Source: Paragordius varius
Taxonomy: Eukaryota > Nematomorpha
Direction: 5' to 3'
Assembly (NCBI GenBank): GCA_964247055.1
Contig: OZ176060.1
Coordinates: 186,001-250,000 of the forward strand
DNA length: 64,000 nucleotides
Shown here in pieces: positions 45,101 through 56,860 of the stretch. The position numbers were made by a program, and so were the translations under genes. The notes beneath the pieces were generated by a model that saw only the letters and a list, made by a program, of their open reading frames with translations, had not been told where the DNA came from and searched no databases. Position 1 is the stretch's first letter, and each line of letters starts with the position of its first letter.

Positions 45101-45394
45101 GGATATTATTTAGGTTGGATTATATCTGGATATTTCATTTTAAATATATATATCTTGTTCCTATGTTTTATATACCAAAAATACAGCTTTAATACTATTA
45201 TTAAAGAATTAATAATTTTTGTAAAATATATTTTATATACAATTTAATTGATATGTTCATGCTATCCTTTTTAAATTCATCACCTTTATTACCAAAAAAT
45301 TCTGAATTTATTTATCTCATTTTTGAATTAGATATGTTTTAGTTTCTTGGTACTTAACGGTTTTTTAAACCGAGTGAAACGCACACTCCTGAAA

Positions 45395-45515
45395 AGTTAA
45401 AGCTGACAATTACATTGAAAAGGTGTAGCACGCTGATTAACCGTAGAGCTTATTTGTTAAGACTTAGAATATATGCAGTACCCACTTTATTGTTGACCTA
45501 TGTACTTTTATAAAC
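45395..45515 (+). repeat. B block, partial
   Basis: AAAGGTGTAGCACGCTGATT, AACCGTAGAGCTTATTTGTT and CAGTACCCACTTTATTGTTG. The second half of B is missing. A TGTTTTGTCCATGTATCTTT M1-like end follows at about 45,643. Confidence 0.65.
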
Positions 45516-46129
45516 TTAATATATACATCATTGTAATTAAATTGAATTAAGTTGTATATTACACAATCAATTACGTTTATATAGGGAAAATAAGGTTTAA
45601 CAAAATTATAATCATCTTTAAAAAAAAATTGTCGTTATATTGTTTTGTCCATGTATCTTTTTTATTTTTGGTGTAAATAGATGGTAAAGTTAATTATAAT
45701 TTGTATATAAATAATCAAAATTTGAATTATTTCCATATAAGGACGGCGGCCCTTCAAGCTGGTGTAAGAGGAATAAAAAACATTAATTTAATAATTTTTT
45801 GTTAAATATCAGAAAATCACCTCCAATCTAAAGAAAGTAAGAGTAAACAAACATTTCTCTATGGTTAAAACATTACCTTAAAGATATACTAATAATAACA
45901 ATTGATTTTACGTTTGATAAAAATTATGACCTTCTTAACAATTTTTAACATTTATTTAATAATATAATTCTAAATTAAGGTTGGGCCTAAATGCCGTAAA
46001 AATTTGAATATTTGATAGAACTTTATAAATATTTAGAAAGTATTAAAAAGTCAACATATCAGGATGTAGTCTGATCTGACTTTCAATATAAATGTTTAAG
46101 TTATATATGAACATCATCCCTTAGTATAT

Positions 46130-46640
46130 ATATATATAATAAGCATAATGTAATTTCTCGGACAAACATTTTTCAAGAAACCATCGAATGATTAATTTGG
46201 CATCTTTCTTTTTACAATGCATGGCCGGATATAACATAAATTAATTATATAGATGGCGTTTTTTAAGCGGATCAACTAATAATTTAAAACCCTTAACTAA
46301 ATATAATTTAATTGATTTAACTAAAAATTTGTTCTTTACAGCGTTAAAAATAGCAACTTTCTTATATCCATAAAGTTTATAATAATGATTATATATTTTT
46401 CAAATGTATAATTCCACACTATCGCCAATGTGGCTATTAAAGTCTCCCAGATATTTTTAATTTTTGGCTATAAATAAATATTTTATTAATTTATCATAAA
46501 CTTTTGGGGTAATTTCATACACCAAGGCTTCTTAATAATTTAATACCTTAATAAATTTTAGCAATGGTCTCCTTTTCAATATATGCCTTTTAGTATGATG
46601 CAAATTTTACAACATCTCGAACTTTTTCGCCGCTATTTTT
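46130..46640 (+). repeat. G block, copy 2
   Basis: Landmarks as at 27.04-27.52 kb: CAAGAAACCATCGAATGATT, TATATAGATGGCGTTTTTT, TTTACAGCGTTAAAAATAGC, AATGTGGCTATTAAAGTCTC. Confidence 0.65.
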
Positions 46641-46729
46641 TTCTTTAATTTTTTAAAAGGTCAACCATACTTATTTTTAATTATAAATATATATTTTCTA
46701 TCCATGTTAATTCAATTTATCCGATTTCC

Positions 46730-48160
46730 TAAATAGATGGCAAATATATTGATATAAATTTTGCCTTATGCTTTGTCAATATTACGACTTTAAATGATAA
46801 TATTTAACATCATTAATTGTGGGATTAGTATTGCTCTCGAACTATTTGAAAAAACATGTCATATAAAGCCATTAATCTAATACAAATGTTATAAGCCTGG
46901 TTTTAACATCGTTTGTGAGTCCTCATTTTTCAACAAATTTTATTTGATTATTGGCTATCATTGACCGACCATAATATAATAAATTTAAATATAATGTTAA
47001 TAATGTTATTGATTAAAGTAGAGAAAACATATTAAAATATTTTAACAATTTTAATTATAAAATTTTTATCATGTCCGCAATATTAATTATCCTGCAAGTC
47101 ATTCATTATATATCTATAAGCGGACTTAGGTTAACATTTGTTTTTGGTTAATTTAATTTTGAATCGAATTGTAGGCCGCAAACATTAGTGTTCATTTATA
47201 TTATTAATTCTTTATAATAAATAATTATTAAATAAAAATTCATTTACTTTAAAAATTGAAATTATACACTTTAAACGTAAATTTAAGACAAATTTGTAAA
47301 AGACAACCAGACTTTCCAAATATTTATTTCATATATGCTCTTTAATCAAAATTTTTGTAGACTATGATTGAGTTAGTAATATATATCTCTATTTCACACT
47401 TTGCCATTTTAAATTATTTTTAAATGAATAAAGATTTGTAAAGTATCGTTGTATTCAAATTTGTGTCTATTTTATATTTTACCACATTTAATTCAAGAAA
47501 CCCCTTTTTACTCTATTGGTCCTTATATATGGTCAAAACACAACAGTTAAAAAAAATATTTTTTTCGCGTTTTAAATTGGTTTTAATATGGTGTAATGTT
47601 TTTTTAAAAATGGTGAAATATCCTAAATATTTGATATAACAAGATATAATTAATTAATTTTAAAAAATATAAATAATTGTTATTAATTTAATGTAATCAG
47701 CTAATGTTTTATTGAATTTCTAAAAAAATCAAAACAATTTATTTTTCAGTCCATTTACTTTGTTAATCATCAGTTAACAATGTATAATATTTTTTTACAT
47801 TCCAAAATATGTTTAAATAAATTAAAATAGGTTATCATACATAACAATACTAAACATAAAAAAGATGGCATATTCATAGCACAAAATTACATCATTAATT
47901 AATATTTTGAAAAAATATTTTAATAAAGATCATCATAAAACCATAAAAACGAATACATCTTTTTAGGTAAAAATTTGTATATATTTATTTGATGTAATAA
48001 AATTATTAATTTAAAAACTAATAACTGTTGACCTTGCTCTGAACTAATTCTCAACTTCAACTACAAGAAAGTCAAATTTTTAACCAAATTTAATTCAGCT
48101 ATACATAATTATATAATTTACGCTATGTATAATAATATGTGCATTTTAGGGTGGAATTTT
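46730..48160 (+). repeat. F block, long copy without LINE
   Basis: AAATAGATGGCAAATATATT through GGCCGCAAACATTAGTGTTC, ACAACCAGACTTTCCAAATA and AACATAAAAAAGATGGCATA to AACTAATTCTCAACTTCAAC. No LINE is inserted here, so it is the best reference for the empty state of copies 1 and 3 flanks. Confidence 0.7.
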
Positions 48161-48640
48161 TTGTGTTTAATAGAAAACGCGTTATCTTTCACTTTAACAA
48201 ATGAATAGTCAAATTATTTAATAATGTGTGCGAATATAATTAAATTAAAGAAAACAGTCACTGAAAGTTGAATATAAAATGTTTATATATCTAATTGCAC
48301 AAAAGTGTATTTTTAAAACATTTCGGTTATTAAGTCATTATATATATATATATTTAAAACTTAAAACTTAATTTCCAAGCTTTTTATATTTATAAATAAT
48401 TTGGCATATTATAAAAAATGGGTTTGTAGAACCATTTTAAATATTATATTATATTATATATATATATGTGTGTGTTTGTAATTGAATACAATGTAATTAG
48501 CGAATAATATTTGTAATATATTTTTACCCAATTTCCCGCTAAATAGCATTCAAATTTTTTGTGTTAAACAATCAATTATGCATTATACATTACAAATAAA
48601 TAATCTATATAGGGAAATATCAGGTTTAAAAAATGTCTAA
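48161..48640. other. AT-rich DNA
   Basis: Short (TA)n and (TG)n stretches at about 48,340 and 48,450-48,475. No gene. Confidence 0.4.
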
Positions 48641-48685
48641 AAAACCTAAATTTTTACGTTTTGTCCGTATTTTTATATTACTGTA
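48641..48685 (+). mobile_element. M1 MITE right end
   Basis: TTTTTACGTTTTGTCCGTAT then TTTTATATTACTGTA. The left end is not clear. Confidence 0.5.
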
Positions 48686-48931
48686 AATAAATGGCTTATT
48701 TAGTTAAGAATATATATTTAATATAAAATAATCAATTAATAATTGCCTTTTTTATTATTGTTACGTACAAATTTATTTTAAATCAAAAGAGATAATATTT
48801 AAGTTTCAATATAGTATGCGCCTTGGTAAATATTCGGTTCTTCTATAAAGAAAAGAAAGATATCCATAAAAATGCAATTTTTGGTAAAAATAATAAATAT
48901 ATATAATTCGATTGTAAGCGAGTGATGTTAG

Positions 48932-49441
48932 CTATTGTAAAGAGAGATTGGTTTCTTTGGTTATGTTTTCGATCCAGCACATCTTGCAGCGTCCACGTTT
49001 GATGGATCCTTCGACCTTGCCTGTCATTAGTTGGAATTCCAAGTCATTAGCTCTGGTAATGTGACCAAAGTATGATAATTTCATTTTGAGGCACATGCCA
49101 ATCAGGTGTATCTCGGGGTTTATTTTTTCAAGGATTACAGTGTTTTTTATTTTGTCTTTCCAAGTGATTTGAAGTGCCTTCCGCCAACACCAGATTTCGA
49201 AGGCGTTAATGTATTTTTCGTCTACCTTTTTTATTGTCCAGCTTTCTGATGCATATAGCATGCTAGGAAATATTAGGGCTTTAACTAAACGGATTTTTGT
49301 TTTAAGTTTGATGTCGTGTGATGACCATAGTTTATTATATTTTATCATTTTTGTCTTTGCAAATCCTATTCTTCTTTTAATGTCTGGGGTGCTGTTGTTC
49401 GTTGTATTTATGAGACTGCCTAGGTAAGTGTATTGGGACAC
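48932..49441 (-). pseudogene. BovB-like LINE C-terminal domain
   Basis: 169 codons, uninterrupted: YTYLGSLINTTNNSTPDIKR, RIGFAKTKM, LVKALIFPSMLYASESWTIK, FEIWCWRKALQITWKDKI, LKMKLSYFGHITRAND, GRCKMCWIENITKETNLSL. The SWTIKK...FE.WCWR...FGH order is the well-known BovB/RTE C-terminus. Confidence 0.9.
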
Positions 49442-49490
49442 TACTTCTATTTGTTGGTTGCGAAAAGATAAGTTGTTATAGTGGTTATAA

Positions 49491-50165
49491 TCATATTTTA
49501 GTTTTTTTAAAGTTGATCGTCAATCCACCAAATTTTTGAAATTTATTTGAGAATTCAGTTAAGAGTTTTTTAAGGTTGTCCACTGAGTTTGACAGCAGTA
49601 TGGTGTCATCAGCATAATCAAGTGATGATATATTGCCGGCGATGCTTATACCATTAGTTTTATCTATGTTCCGTAATACGCTTTCTATGCAGACGTTAAA
49701 GAGAGTTGGTGAGAGGACACAACCTTGTCTTAGACCATTGTTCATTTGTACCCAATTACTTGTGCCATATGTTTAGTGATGAATTGGAATAGAGGGATTT
49801 TATGATGTTTAAAATGTGATCTGAAACTCCCATCTGAGATAGTGCCTTCCACAGCGTGTCGTGTTTCACGCTGTCGAAGGCTTTTGTAAAATCAATGAAG
49901 CAGATGTGGGTTTCTTTCTGAAATTCTATTTGTTTTTCGAATATCCAACGTATATTGCTGATCATTTGCCTGCATCCGCGATTGGTTCTAAATTCCGCTT
50001 GGGTATTAGAAAGTTCGGCTTCAATTATGCCTTGAATACGCCTGTGAATTATTTGAAAAAAACTTTTGATGCTTGGTTGATTGGCGCTATAGTTCTAGAG
50101 TTGTTAAATGATTTAGGATCGCCTTTTTTCAAGATGGGGATGAGTATTGATTTGCACGAACACGG
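49491..50165 (-). pseudogene. BovB-like LINE reverse transcriptase
   Basis: Blocks in order: PILKKGDPK, a degenerate QAEFRTNRGC-like block in another frame, MISNIRWIFEKQIEFQKETH, ICFIDFTKAFDSVKHDTLW (catalytic Asp region intact), a frame change, NNGLRQGCVLSPTLFNVCIE, SSLDYADDTILLSNS (YADD) and GGLTINFKKTKI. Catalytic residues are present but the frame is broken at least twice. Confidence 0.85.
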
Positions 50166-50169
50166 GTAA

Positions 50170-50345
50170 ACACTGTGAGTTCAGGAATTGAATTTATATT
50201 GAGCTTTAGAAAATTTGAAACCGAATAGAGTCGGGATGAATATTATAGAGCTTAGAGTCCAGATTGGACAAACGATTATACTAAAATTCAACCAAATTGT
50301 ATGATTTCTTATAATCCCTAAGCCAGGATTAAGCTTTTTATAATT
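50170..50345. repeat. E repeat fragment
   Basis: GTAAACACTGTGAGTTCAGG, TAGAGCTTAGAGTCCAGATT and CTTATAATCCCTAAGC match 14.85-15.01 kb. Confidence 0.5.
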
Positions 50346-50349
50346 AGAA

Positions 50350-50674
50350 AATCAGAAATTTTTTTGGCAGAAAGCACCATCTCCTAAATGTTATAAATCA
50401 AAAGGAGTAGAAATAGTTAGTCTATCTGGTTGCAGGTTGAATATATTAGTATATCCTAATTAGCAACAGAGATTATAAGAAACCCAAATTTTGTTGATAG
50501 TCTCACACATGACACGTGGTAAACACTGTCAACAAAATTTGGGTTTCTTATAGTCTCTGTTGCTAATTATACTAATATGTCCAACCTGCAACCAAATAGA
50601 CTAACTATTTCATCTCCTTTTGATTTATAACTTCAAAGAAATCGCGCTTTCCGCCAAAAAATTTTCTGATTTTC
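50350..50674. repeat. Long imperfect foldback (arms ~150 bp)
   Basis: The left arm (AATCAGAAATTTTTTTGGCA ... AACCCAAATTTTGTTGA) is the reverse complement of the right arm (TCAACAAAATTTGGGTTTCT ... GCCAAAAAATTTTCTGATTT), separated by about 30 bp (CTCACACATGACACGTGG...). The arms are roughly 85-90% identical by eye. It could extrude or be transcribed as a long hairpin. Confidence 0.85.
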
Positions 50675-50984
50675 TAGGTAATTTGCTGTTTAATAAGCAT
50701 ATTAATTGTTAAACATTAGGATAGATTATGAATTTAATTTTTGAGATTTGCAAACAATATATTTCTAATATTGCATATTTATTTTCTAAAATTTAAGTAT
50801 TGAATAAAAAATAATTATTTGTTATATAAACAAATAATTTAAAATAAAATAATCAAAATATTAACTAAAATAATATATGCATGAAATAATTTAAAATAAA
50901 ATAATTAAAATATCATATAATGTATATTTAAATTAAAATAAAAAATATACCCATTTTCCAAATATATATATGAATATTATTAGG

Positions 50985-51045
50985 AATAAATAAAAAGCTG
51001 ACAATTAAAAAAACCGTTTAGAAATAAAATCCTGTCGCATTTTAT
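50985..51045 (+). repeat. H island, copy 6 (shortened)
   Basis: AAAAGCTGACAATTAAAAAA, ACCGTTTAGAAATAAAATCC, TGTCGCATTTTATAAT. The hairpin core is partly lost. Confidence 0.6.
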
Positions 51046-51380
51046 AATTAATTAGTGTATTTTTATTGTTTTATGGTTTAAATTAAAATGATTTAGTACT
51101 TTTTTACATATAAAAATATTTAATTATTCACTAATTCTTTTTAAAATTACCAAACTTATATTTATTAACAATTTTATCAGTTTTTATTATAATAATTTTA
51201 TTTTTTAGAGATAATTATGATTCATTAAAAAAATTCTTTTTTAATTAAATTAATTTTTAGAATCATTATTTTGATATCACACCTTTTTGAAAAGCAGTTA
51301 GTTATTTTAAAAGAAAAGCTAAATGGTTAGTAAAGTTTAAATTAATTCATCTTAAATATAAAAATCAAATGTTGTTAAAC

Positions 51381-51680
51381 CAAGGGTCGCATTCGGCTAT
51401 CTGAGACTTTTAGTGCGGTCAGAAAAACGTAGAATTTATAATTTCCAAAAACATTTTCACACAATTTTGGTAAAATTGATATTCCTTAAACAATTTTTTA
51501 CAAAATAGGTGTATCATCCAAATAGCAGAACGAGAATGTTAAATACCGTTTACTTTTTAAAGTTTAATGTTTGAAATCTAATAGATTTTTATGAATGCCC
51601 GCATATATATCCCAAATGCGGCTCGTCGGAATATATAAACTAAAAATGCGACCAGCAAAGCCATTTGTGCTGAACCCCCC
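51381..51680. mobile_element. GC-richer 300-bp island, possible MITE
   Basis: CAAGGGTCGCATTCGGCTAT at one side and AAAAATGCGACCAGCAAAGC then TGAACCCCCC at the other carry inverted GGTCGCATT / AATGCGACC. Further CGGCTATCTG and GCGGCTCGTC motifs lie within. The termini cannot be fixed by eye. Confidence 0.35.
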
Positions 51681-52389
51681 TGCTTTTAACTCTTAATTCA
51701 ATAAATGAAATTGATTGACGTAATATTTTGCTGTATAATTTCTTGAATAAAACCGCCTTAAAAATGCTTATTTTACGAAATTAGTATGTAACATATACCC
51801 CAGACACATTGTAAAAACCTATTATAATAAATTAATTTATTTAAATGAAATTCTAAGGGTTAAAAAGGTAAAAATTTTAGTTTTTAGGAAAACAATCAAG
51901 AGATTACACATAGGAGAGTTAAAAGCGCAAAAGTTTAGTGCACACAAATAAGTTGTATATATTTTGGCATTGTTTCGTATGAATGTTTTCAAACATTACA
52001 CATAAAATTTCAAATTAATCAACTGCTCTTTCGTATATTTATATCGTCAAACAAAATAAAAATGAGAGTAAATTTTGGCAAAATGTAAAAATATAAAGAC
52101 AAATATTATTAAACCATGCTTTTTAAATCTTGATAACTCATATATATATATATTAATAATGTTAAGGATTTCAATCACCTCGGAAATTTAATCTCAGCAT
52201 TTTCGAGTTTATTTTAAAATAACTGGCTGATTTATGAAGAGCAGAAATTTGGGACTTTCGGGGTCTATATCAAAAAATTAAAATATTTGAAACATCTGTT
52301 CTATTATAAGTAATTTATGATAATAAAATTTACTGATATTTACAAATGAATCGTTAAACCTTTATCAAAAAAAAAATTATTTAACATAA
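51681..52389. other. AT-rich intergenic DNA
   Basis: An M1-like piece (GGCAAAATGTAAAAATATAA, AGACAAATATTATTAAACCA) lies at 52.08-52.13 kb. Otherwise nothing supported. Confidence 0.4.
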
Positions 52390-53205
52390 TGTGCGCAAAT
52401 TTTGCCATACTCTGTTAATAAACCGTTACAGTTAAAATGTAATTTTGTTAAATCAATCGTGAAGATCAAAACCAAAAGCCCTATGATATTCCTGATACTT
52501 TTCCTATCGAATAATTTTTTTTATATATTTCAATTTTATAATTTAAGAAAGAAGCCTTTAGGAAGAGGATATAAATTAATTGTATTAGCACGTGCTGATA
52601 AAAAATATAACGCTGAGTTTTTTTGAGAAAAATTTGACTTTACTTGGTCCTTTAAGCCGAATGTTACGACAACAAGTAGTCTACGAGCAGTATTATATGT
52701 GCTATTAATTATCCAAATTTGTTAAAATTTTTTATATTTATATAAAAATTGTAGTATTTTATATTTTTGTACTATGCAAATATTATATCCATTAGTTTAC
52801 TCGTATAATTTTGTATGTATTATCGCTAATTATATTTATTTGGTAAATTACCATCATAGAATTTTGCTTAAAATACCTGTATACTAAGTGAATGATCATT
52901 TTCGCATACATTTTATTATAGCAGATAAATCTAAAAAGTTAGATAATAAAAAAGTAATTTGTTAAGTATAGGCCATTTTTTTAATGTTTATATTTAATAT
53001 ATATATTTAGTTTAAAGATAGTTCATTAATAAAAAGTTATGTTACAATGTTGACTCACCAATAACATATTTTATTGTGTAATTCATTTAAATGCTAGAAT
53101 TCGCATATAAAAATCCAAAAATAATTTAAAATTATATGGAATTTTGCATAATATAAAAAATAATTTATATGAAACAAAAAATATATTAACATTTTTAGGA
53201 GGCAG
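52390..53205 (+). repeat. J block, copy 1 (interrupted by LINE copy 3)
   Basis: Nearly identical to 62,565-63,420 over about 800 bp, starting AACATAATGTGCGCAAATTT and reaching AGGAGGCAGG, where LINE copy 3 begins. In the other copy AGGAGGCAGG continues into TATATATAGACTGCTG. The similarity indicates a recent duplication. Confidence 0.85.
52402..52626 (+). pseudogene. Possible piggyBac-type transposase fragment in J
   Basis: A 74-codon frame ends NLRKKPLGRGYKLIVLARAD then KKYNAEFF. KxP..RGYKL.VLA.AD..Y...F resembles the piggyBac transposase block KP..RG(I/F/Y)K.WV.AD...GY...F. The upstream DDE residues are not recognisable, and the second J copy at 62.6-62.8 kb is shorter and frame-disrupted. 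The match is based on one short block only, so this is a tentative call. Confidence 0.25.
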
Positions 53206-53213
53206 GAAAATAA

Positions 53214-54522
53214 TTGATAATGATAATCAACCAGTTTAGTGCAAAACATCCCTCTGTTATACCTCAGTTACTACAGTCAACACTCAAAGCCATCCATCAT
53301 TCTGTGTCAACCCGTCCTCCGTTCCTACATCTGATATTGGCTCTCTTTCTCTATGAACACCAATTCCCATCACTCTCTTCATATCTGTTCTACAACAAAG
53401 TGTACACAGCTATCAATCAGTCATCCAATCAGGCCAAATCTCCCAGCTCAAACGTGAAACGCAAGACCATACTTGATCTTGTCCATCCAGCCAACAAAAT
53501 GCTTAAGATAAATAAGAATGAGGATGATAATGATGGCGAGACCTATTGGAGGTGATGCCACATCAACCTACCCTGCAAGACAAAACCCTATCCTTTTTTT
53601 CCCTCTTCCCAATCACTTTTTATTCCCGTTTGAATCTTGTAATCATCAGTTTCGTTGTAAATCCTGGACTGCTCAGAGACATTCTTATCTACGCCATATT
53701 AAGCTGGTCCATAAATAACTAATCAAAATAGTTAATATTTGCAAACCTTGTAACAAAGTTTTATCTATTCACCCAAGTATACATATGAAAGAGTGCATTT
53801 TTGCGTCCAGATCTCCTCCTATTGTCCAAATGCCTCACGCATGTGATGAGTGTGACTTGTCGTTTCCCAAGCGCATGTCTCTCTTATATCATAAAAGGTC
53901 TCATAATCTACCTCCTCATCCTCACAGCAAACCGTTAAGTTTGTCAAACCTCCGATTCAATCCTTCTAACAAACCTAAGGTTGTCGAGTCATCTTTAACC
54001 CATTCAGTAAGCTTTGTTGATACACCCAGCTCTCCAGTTAATTCTTGTCCTACCAAAGTGAGTGGGACCTCAAACATCATTGGTAAAGGACATGAAGGCA
54101 ATAATTCCAGTACGGATTTTAATTCCAATATTCTAAATCACAGTGATAGTTCGGTAAAAAAAAATTTTAATTACTTTTCTAAAAATGAGGTCTCTTTATC
54201 TAATCGTTTTACTATTCTTGAGGAGAGTGTTGATGAGGAACCCACTTCATCGGTTACTCTACCTCCACCAAATAAAGGTTTTAAAAAATCTTCTGCTTTA
54301 AATAAAAATACTTTTCCTTATACTAATTTTAATAAACTTCTTGACTCCCACAACGAGAATACCGACTGGGAGGATATTTTTTCTTTAATAAGCTCTTTTC
54401 AAAATGCATTATCTCCTCCCCGGGCTGATTATAATAAGTCTAAAAGTTTGGTTCATAAAGATATAAATATTCGTAGCATGTTTAAGAATAATAGAAAAAA
54501 AGGCTATAAGATTAATCGTTGA
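53214..54522 (+). pseudogene. LINE copy 3 N-terminal zinc fingers and linker
   Basis: Three frames in succession. The first (53,214-53,555) is a Ser/His-rich leader ending in a helical, charged stretch (NQAKSSSSNVKRKTILDLV). The second (to 53,718) ends with a finger-like FESCNHQFRCKSW...SYLRHIKLVH. The third opens with CKPCNKVLSIHPSIHMKEC just before 53,785 and HACDECDLSFPKRMSLLYH...RSH, a standard C2H2 finger. A Ser/Asn-rich linker (PSSPVNSCPTKVSGTSNIIG, FTILEESVDEEPTSSVTLPP) follows. N-terminal fingers of this kind bind the target in R2/NeSL elements. Confidence 0.8.
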
Positions 54523-54599
54523 TAGCCCTCCATCCTCTTGTAAAATAATTAACGAAGATATAACTAATTATTTTAATAATACAATTGGCAAAAAATCGG

Positions 54600-55750
54600 A
54601 GCCTATTAATTTTAATTATTCTAATAATTCTGCTCCTTTACTTGATTTTACACCTTTTTCAGCTTCTGAAGTTTCTGATAAATTAAGAAAAGTTTTAACA
54701 GCTCCCCTGGTCCTGATGGTATTTCTTATACCAAATGGAAGCAGGTGGATCCCAAACGTATTCTTTTAGCTAAAATTTTAATTTGTGTTTAAGTCATAGA
54801 ATGATTCCTAATCATTGAAAGATAACTAAGTAAATTTTAATTTCTAAAAAAGAGGGAGACCCTTCTCTTCTTTCAAGTTGGAGGCCCCTTTCTCTAAGCA
54901 ATACTATCTATAAATTATTTACTGGCCTTATTGCCAACCGTATTTCTAAGCATATTTTAAAATATCACTTATTATCATCAGCCCAGAAAGGATTTATGCC
55001 TTTGATGGCTGCTTTAAGCATAATTATATTATAAATATTTCCGATCCTAAACATAATAAAAAAGAAATTTTTGTAACTTTTATTGATATCACGGCTGCGT
55101 TTGACTCGATCTCTCACCAGGTGATTTTTGAATGTCTCCCTAATTTTGGTATAGATAATAATATTCAACTTTAATTAAGAATTTACACAAATTCTTGTAC
55201 TCAGTTCTTATCCGCCTCTGGGTTAACGCAACCCATCCCTTTCGTGTCTGGCATTAAACAGGGGTGTATAATTTCTGGCCTTCTTTTTAATTTGTCTATC
55301 GATTCTGTGTTGAGTCTATGGTGTTTAATGGTCACAATGTCCTCGCTTATGCTGATGACATTGTTTTGTCTGACTCTTTTGTACCTCATCAAGTTGGGCT
55401 CAACTTGTTAGAATGTCTTATTAAGGATATTGGTTGATCAAAGCTGAAAAGTGCAATAGTATTTCTATTGCTTCTTGTAGTCTTGTTTTCAAGATTGGTT
55501 GTCGTTCTCTTAATCGGTCAAGGTGAGTTTGTTAAATTTCTTGGTAAGCCTGTAGGTCTCAACTTCGTTAATCCCGTTCCTTCTACGGAAATTGTGGATA
55601 AAATACATAGTTCTAGCCTCCTCCCTTGGCAAAAGCTAGATGCAATTAAAACATTTTTTCTATCCCACCATTTCTCACCAGTTGAAAAATAATGAACTAA
55701 AAATGGTTACAGTTGAATTTCTAGATAAAAAGCTTACTAAAATTTTTAAA
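54600..55750 (+). pseudogene. LINE copy 3 reverse transcriptase
   Basis: All main blocks can be found in broken frames: the GPDGISYTKWKQVDPK region, TIYKLFTGLIANRISK, AQKGFM..., the GC..HN block, FVTFIDITAAFDSISH, GIKQGCIISGLLFNLSID, LAYADDIVLSDS (YADD near 55,351) and GEFVKFLGKPVGLNFVNPVP. More decayed than copy 1. Confidence 0.8.
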
Positions 55751-56860
55751 CAAATATTAAATATCCCAAGAGATGCCACTAACAATTATATTTTTGGCTC
55801 TCGTAATAAGGGCGCCTTAGTGATGCCCCTATTCCGAGATGACATTAATATATTTCGTGTGGATTCCGCTTTCAAATTACTTACTAGCTTAGATCATTCT
55901 ATAAGAGTTTCTGCTCTCGAGAAACTTAAGGTTTCGGCTAGCTTTCGTTTTGAGGTTCGATTAAATTCAATAACTACCGATCATTTAGGCAAGTATTTGT
56001 CTGGTTATGAGAACCCTCTTTCAAATCCAGCTAATAAATGCCATAACATTTGGACAATAGCGAGAATTGCGTCTGAATCTGTTAAAATTTTTAAGTCTTT
56101 TGATGATTCTTTTCAGCCTACAATAATTACAGAGTTCTCTAAAATCTCCCAAGACAATCGCTCAGCTGTTGTTTCTAACCTTCAATTTTATAAACCAAAG
56201 TTAAAGGATACTGAGCTACATCATTTTGCTTTGCAGGGTGTCGGGTGATGAAGTGCGTTGCTGATGATAAGGTCAGTCCCCACTTCCTATACAATAATAA
56301 GGATCTTCGTTTTAGAGACTGGAACTACTTCCAACGAGCGCGACTCAATCTCCTACCAACGAAAATGCGACTCAGGGCATCTCTAAACAAATGGGCCGTC
56401 ACTGCCCCGAGTCTAAAGAAATCCAAGCACACGTATTAAACCATTGCCTTAAAGATAATAATATAATAACCAAAAGACACAACGTCATAGTAGACCTGAT
56501 TAAAGATAACCTCCCATCAAATTTGAAAGCCATCGATTCGTCGAGACTACGCCCTGCCTGACCTCATTGTAACAAATGGCACTGATTGCTTTATCATTGA
56601 TCCCACAGTGCCGTCTGAAAACAGGCTAGAATCGTTCGAAACGGCATTCAACAATAAAATAATGAAGTATAGCTGTATGGCACAACAATTACAGGAAACA
56701 TACAGCAACACCCAAGTCATTCTTATTGTTGTAGGGAGCCTCGGCTCGTGGTATTCGAAAAACGATGTTCTTTTTGAGAAAATCAGTTTTCGTTACCCTA
56801 CACAACTTAAGAAATCAATAGTTACAAGCATAATAAAATCTTCAGCCGACATGTAACACA
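55640..56860 (+). pseudogene. LINE copy 3 thumb, CCHC remnant and endonuclease
   Basis: 202 codons from 55,640 cover the post-RT region (LTKIFKQILNIPRDATNNYI, FGSRNKGALVMPLFRDDINI, FRVDSAFKLLTSLDHSIRVS). The next frame holds CVADDKVSPHFLYNNKDLRF, but the CCHC motif is lost (NKWAVTAPSLKKSKH). After a small deletion the nuclease end continues from 56,608 (PSENRLESFETAFNNKIMKY, ILIVVGSLGSWYSKNDVLFE). Confidence 0.8.

Larger units (their letters stand above)
48915..50165 (-). mobile_element. BovB-like RTE LINE, 5'-truncated
   Basis: Minus-strand sequence starts inside the RT (ILIPILKKGDPKSFNNSRTI) at about 50,165 and runs to the 3' end near 48,915. The endonuclease is missing. It is a different family from the RTE element at 28 kb: only general RT blocks are shared. 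Three frames are used with small shifts between them. Composition is less AT-rich than the flanks. Confidence 0.85.

Noticed and set aside
43390-45247. Open frames of 60-76 codons near 43.4, 43.8 and 45.1 kb
   Set aside because: Amino-acid make-up (Ile, Phe, Tyr, Lys, Asn) is that expected from random AT-rich DNA. The frame at 45.05 kb overlaps an M1 MITE end.
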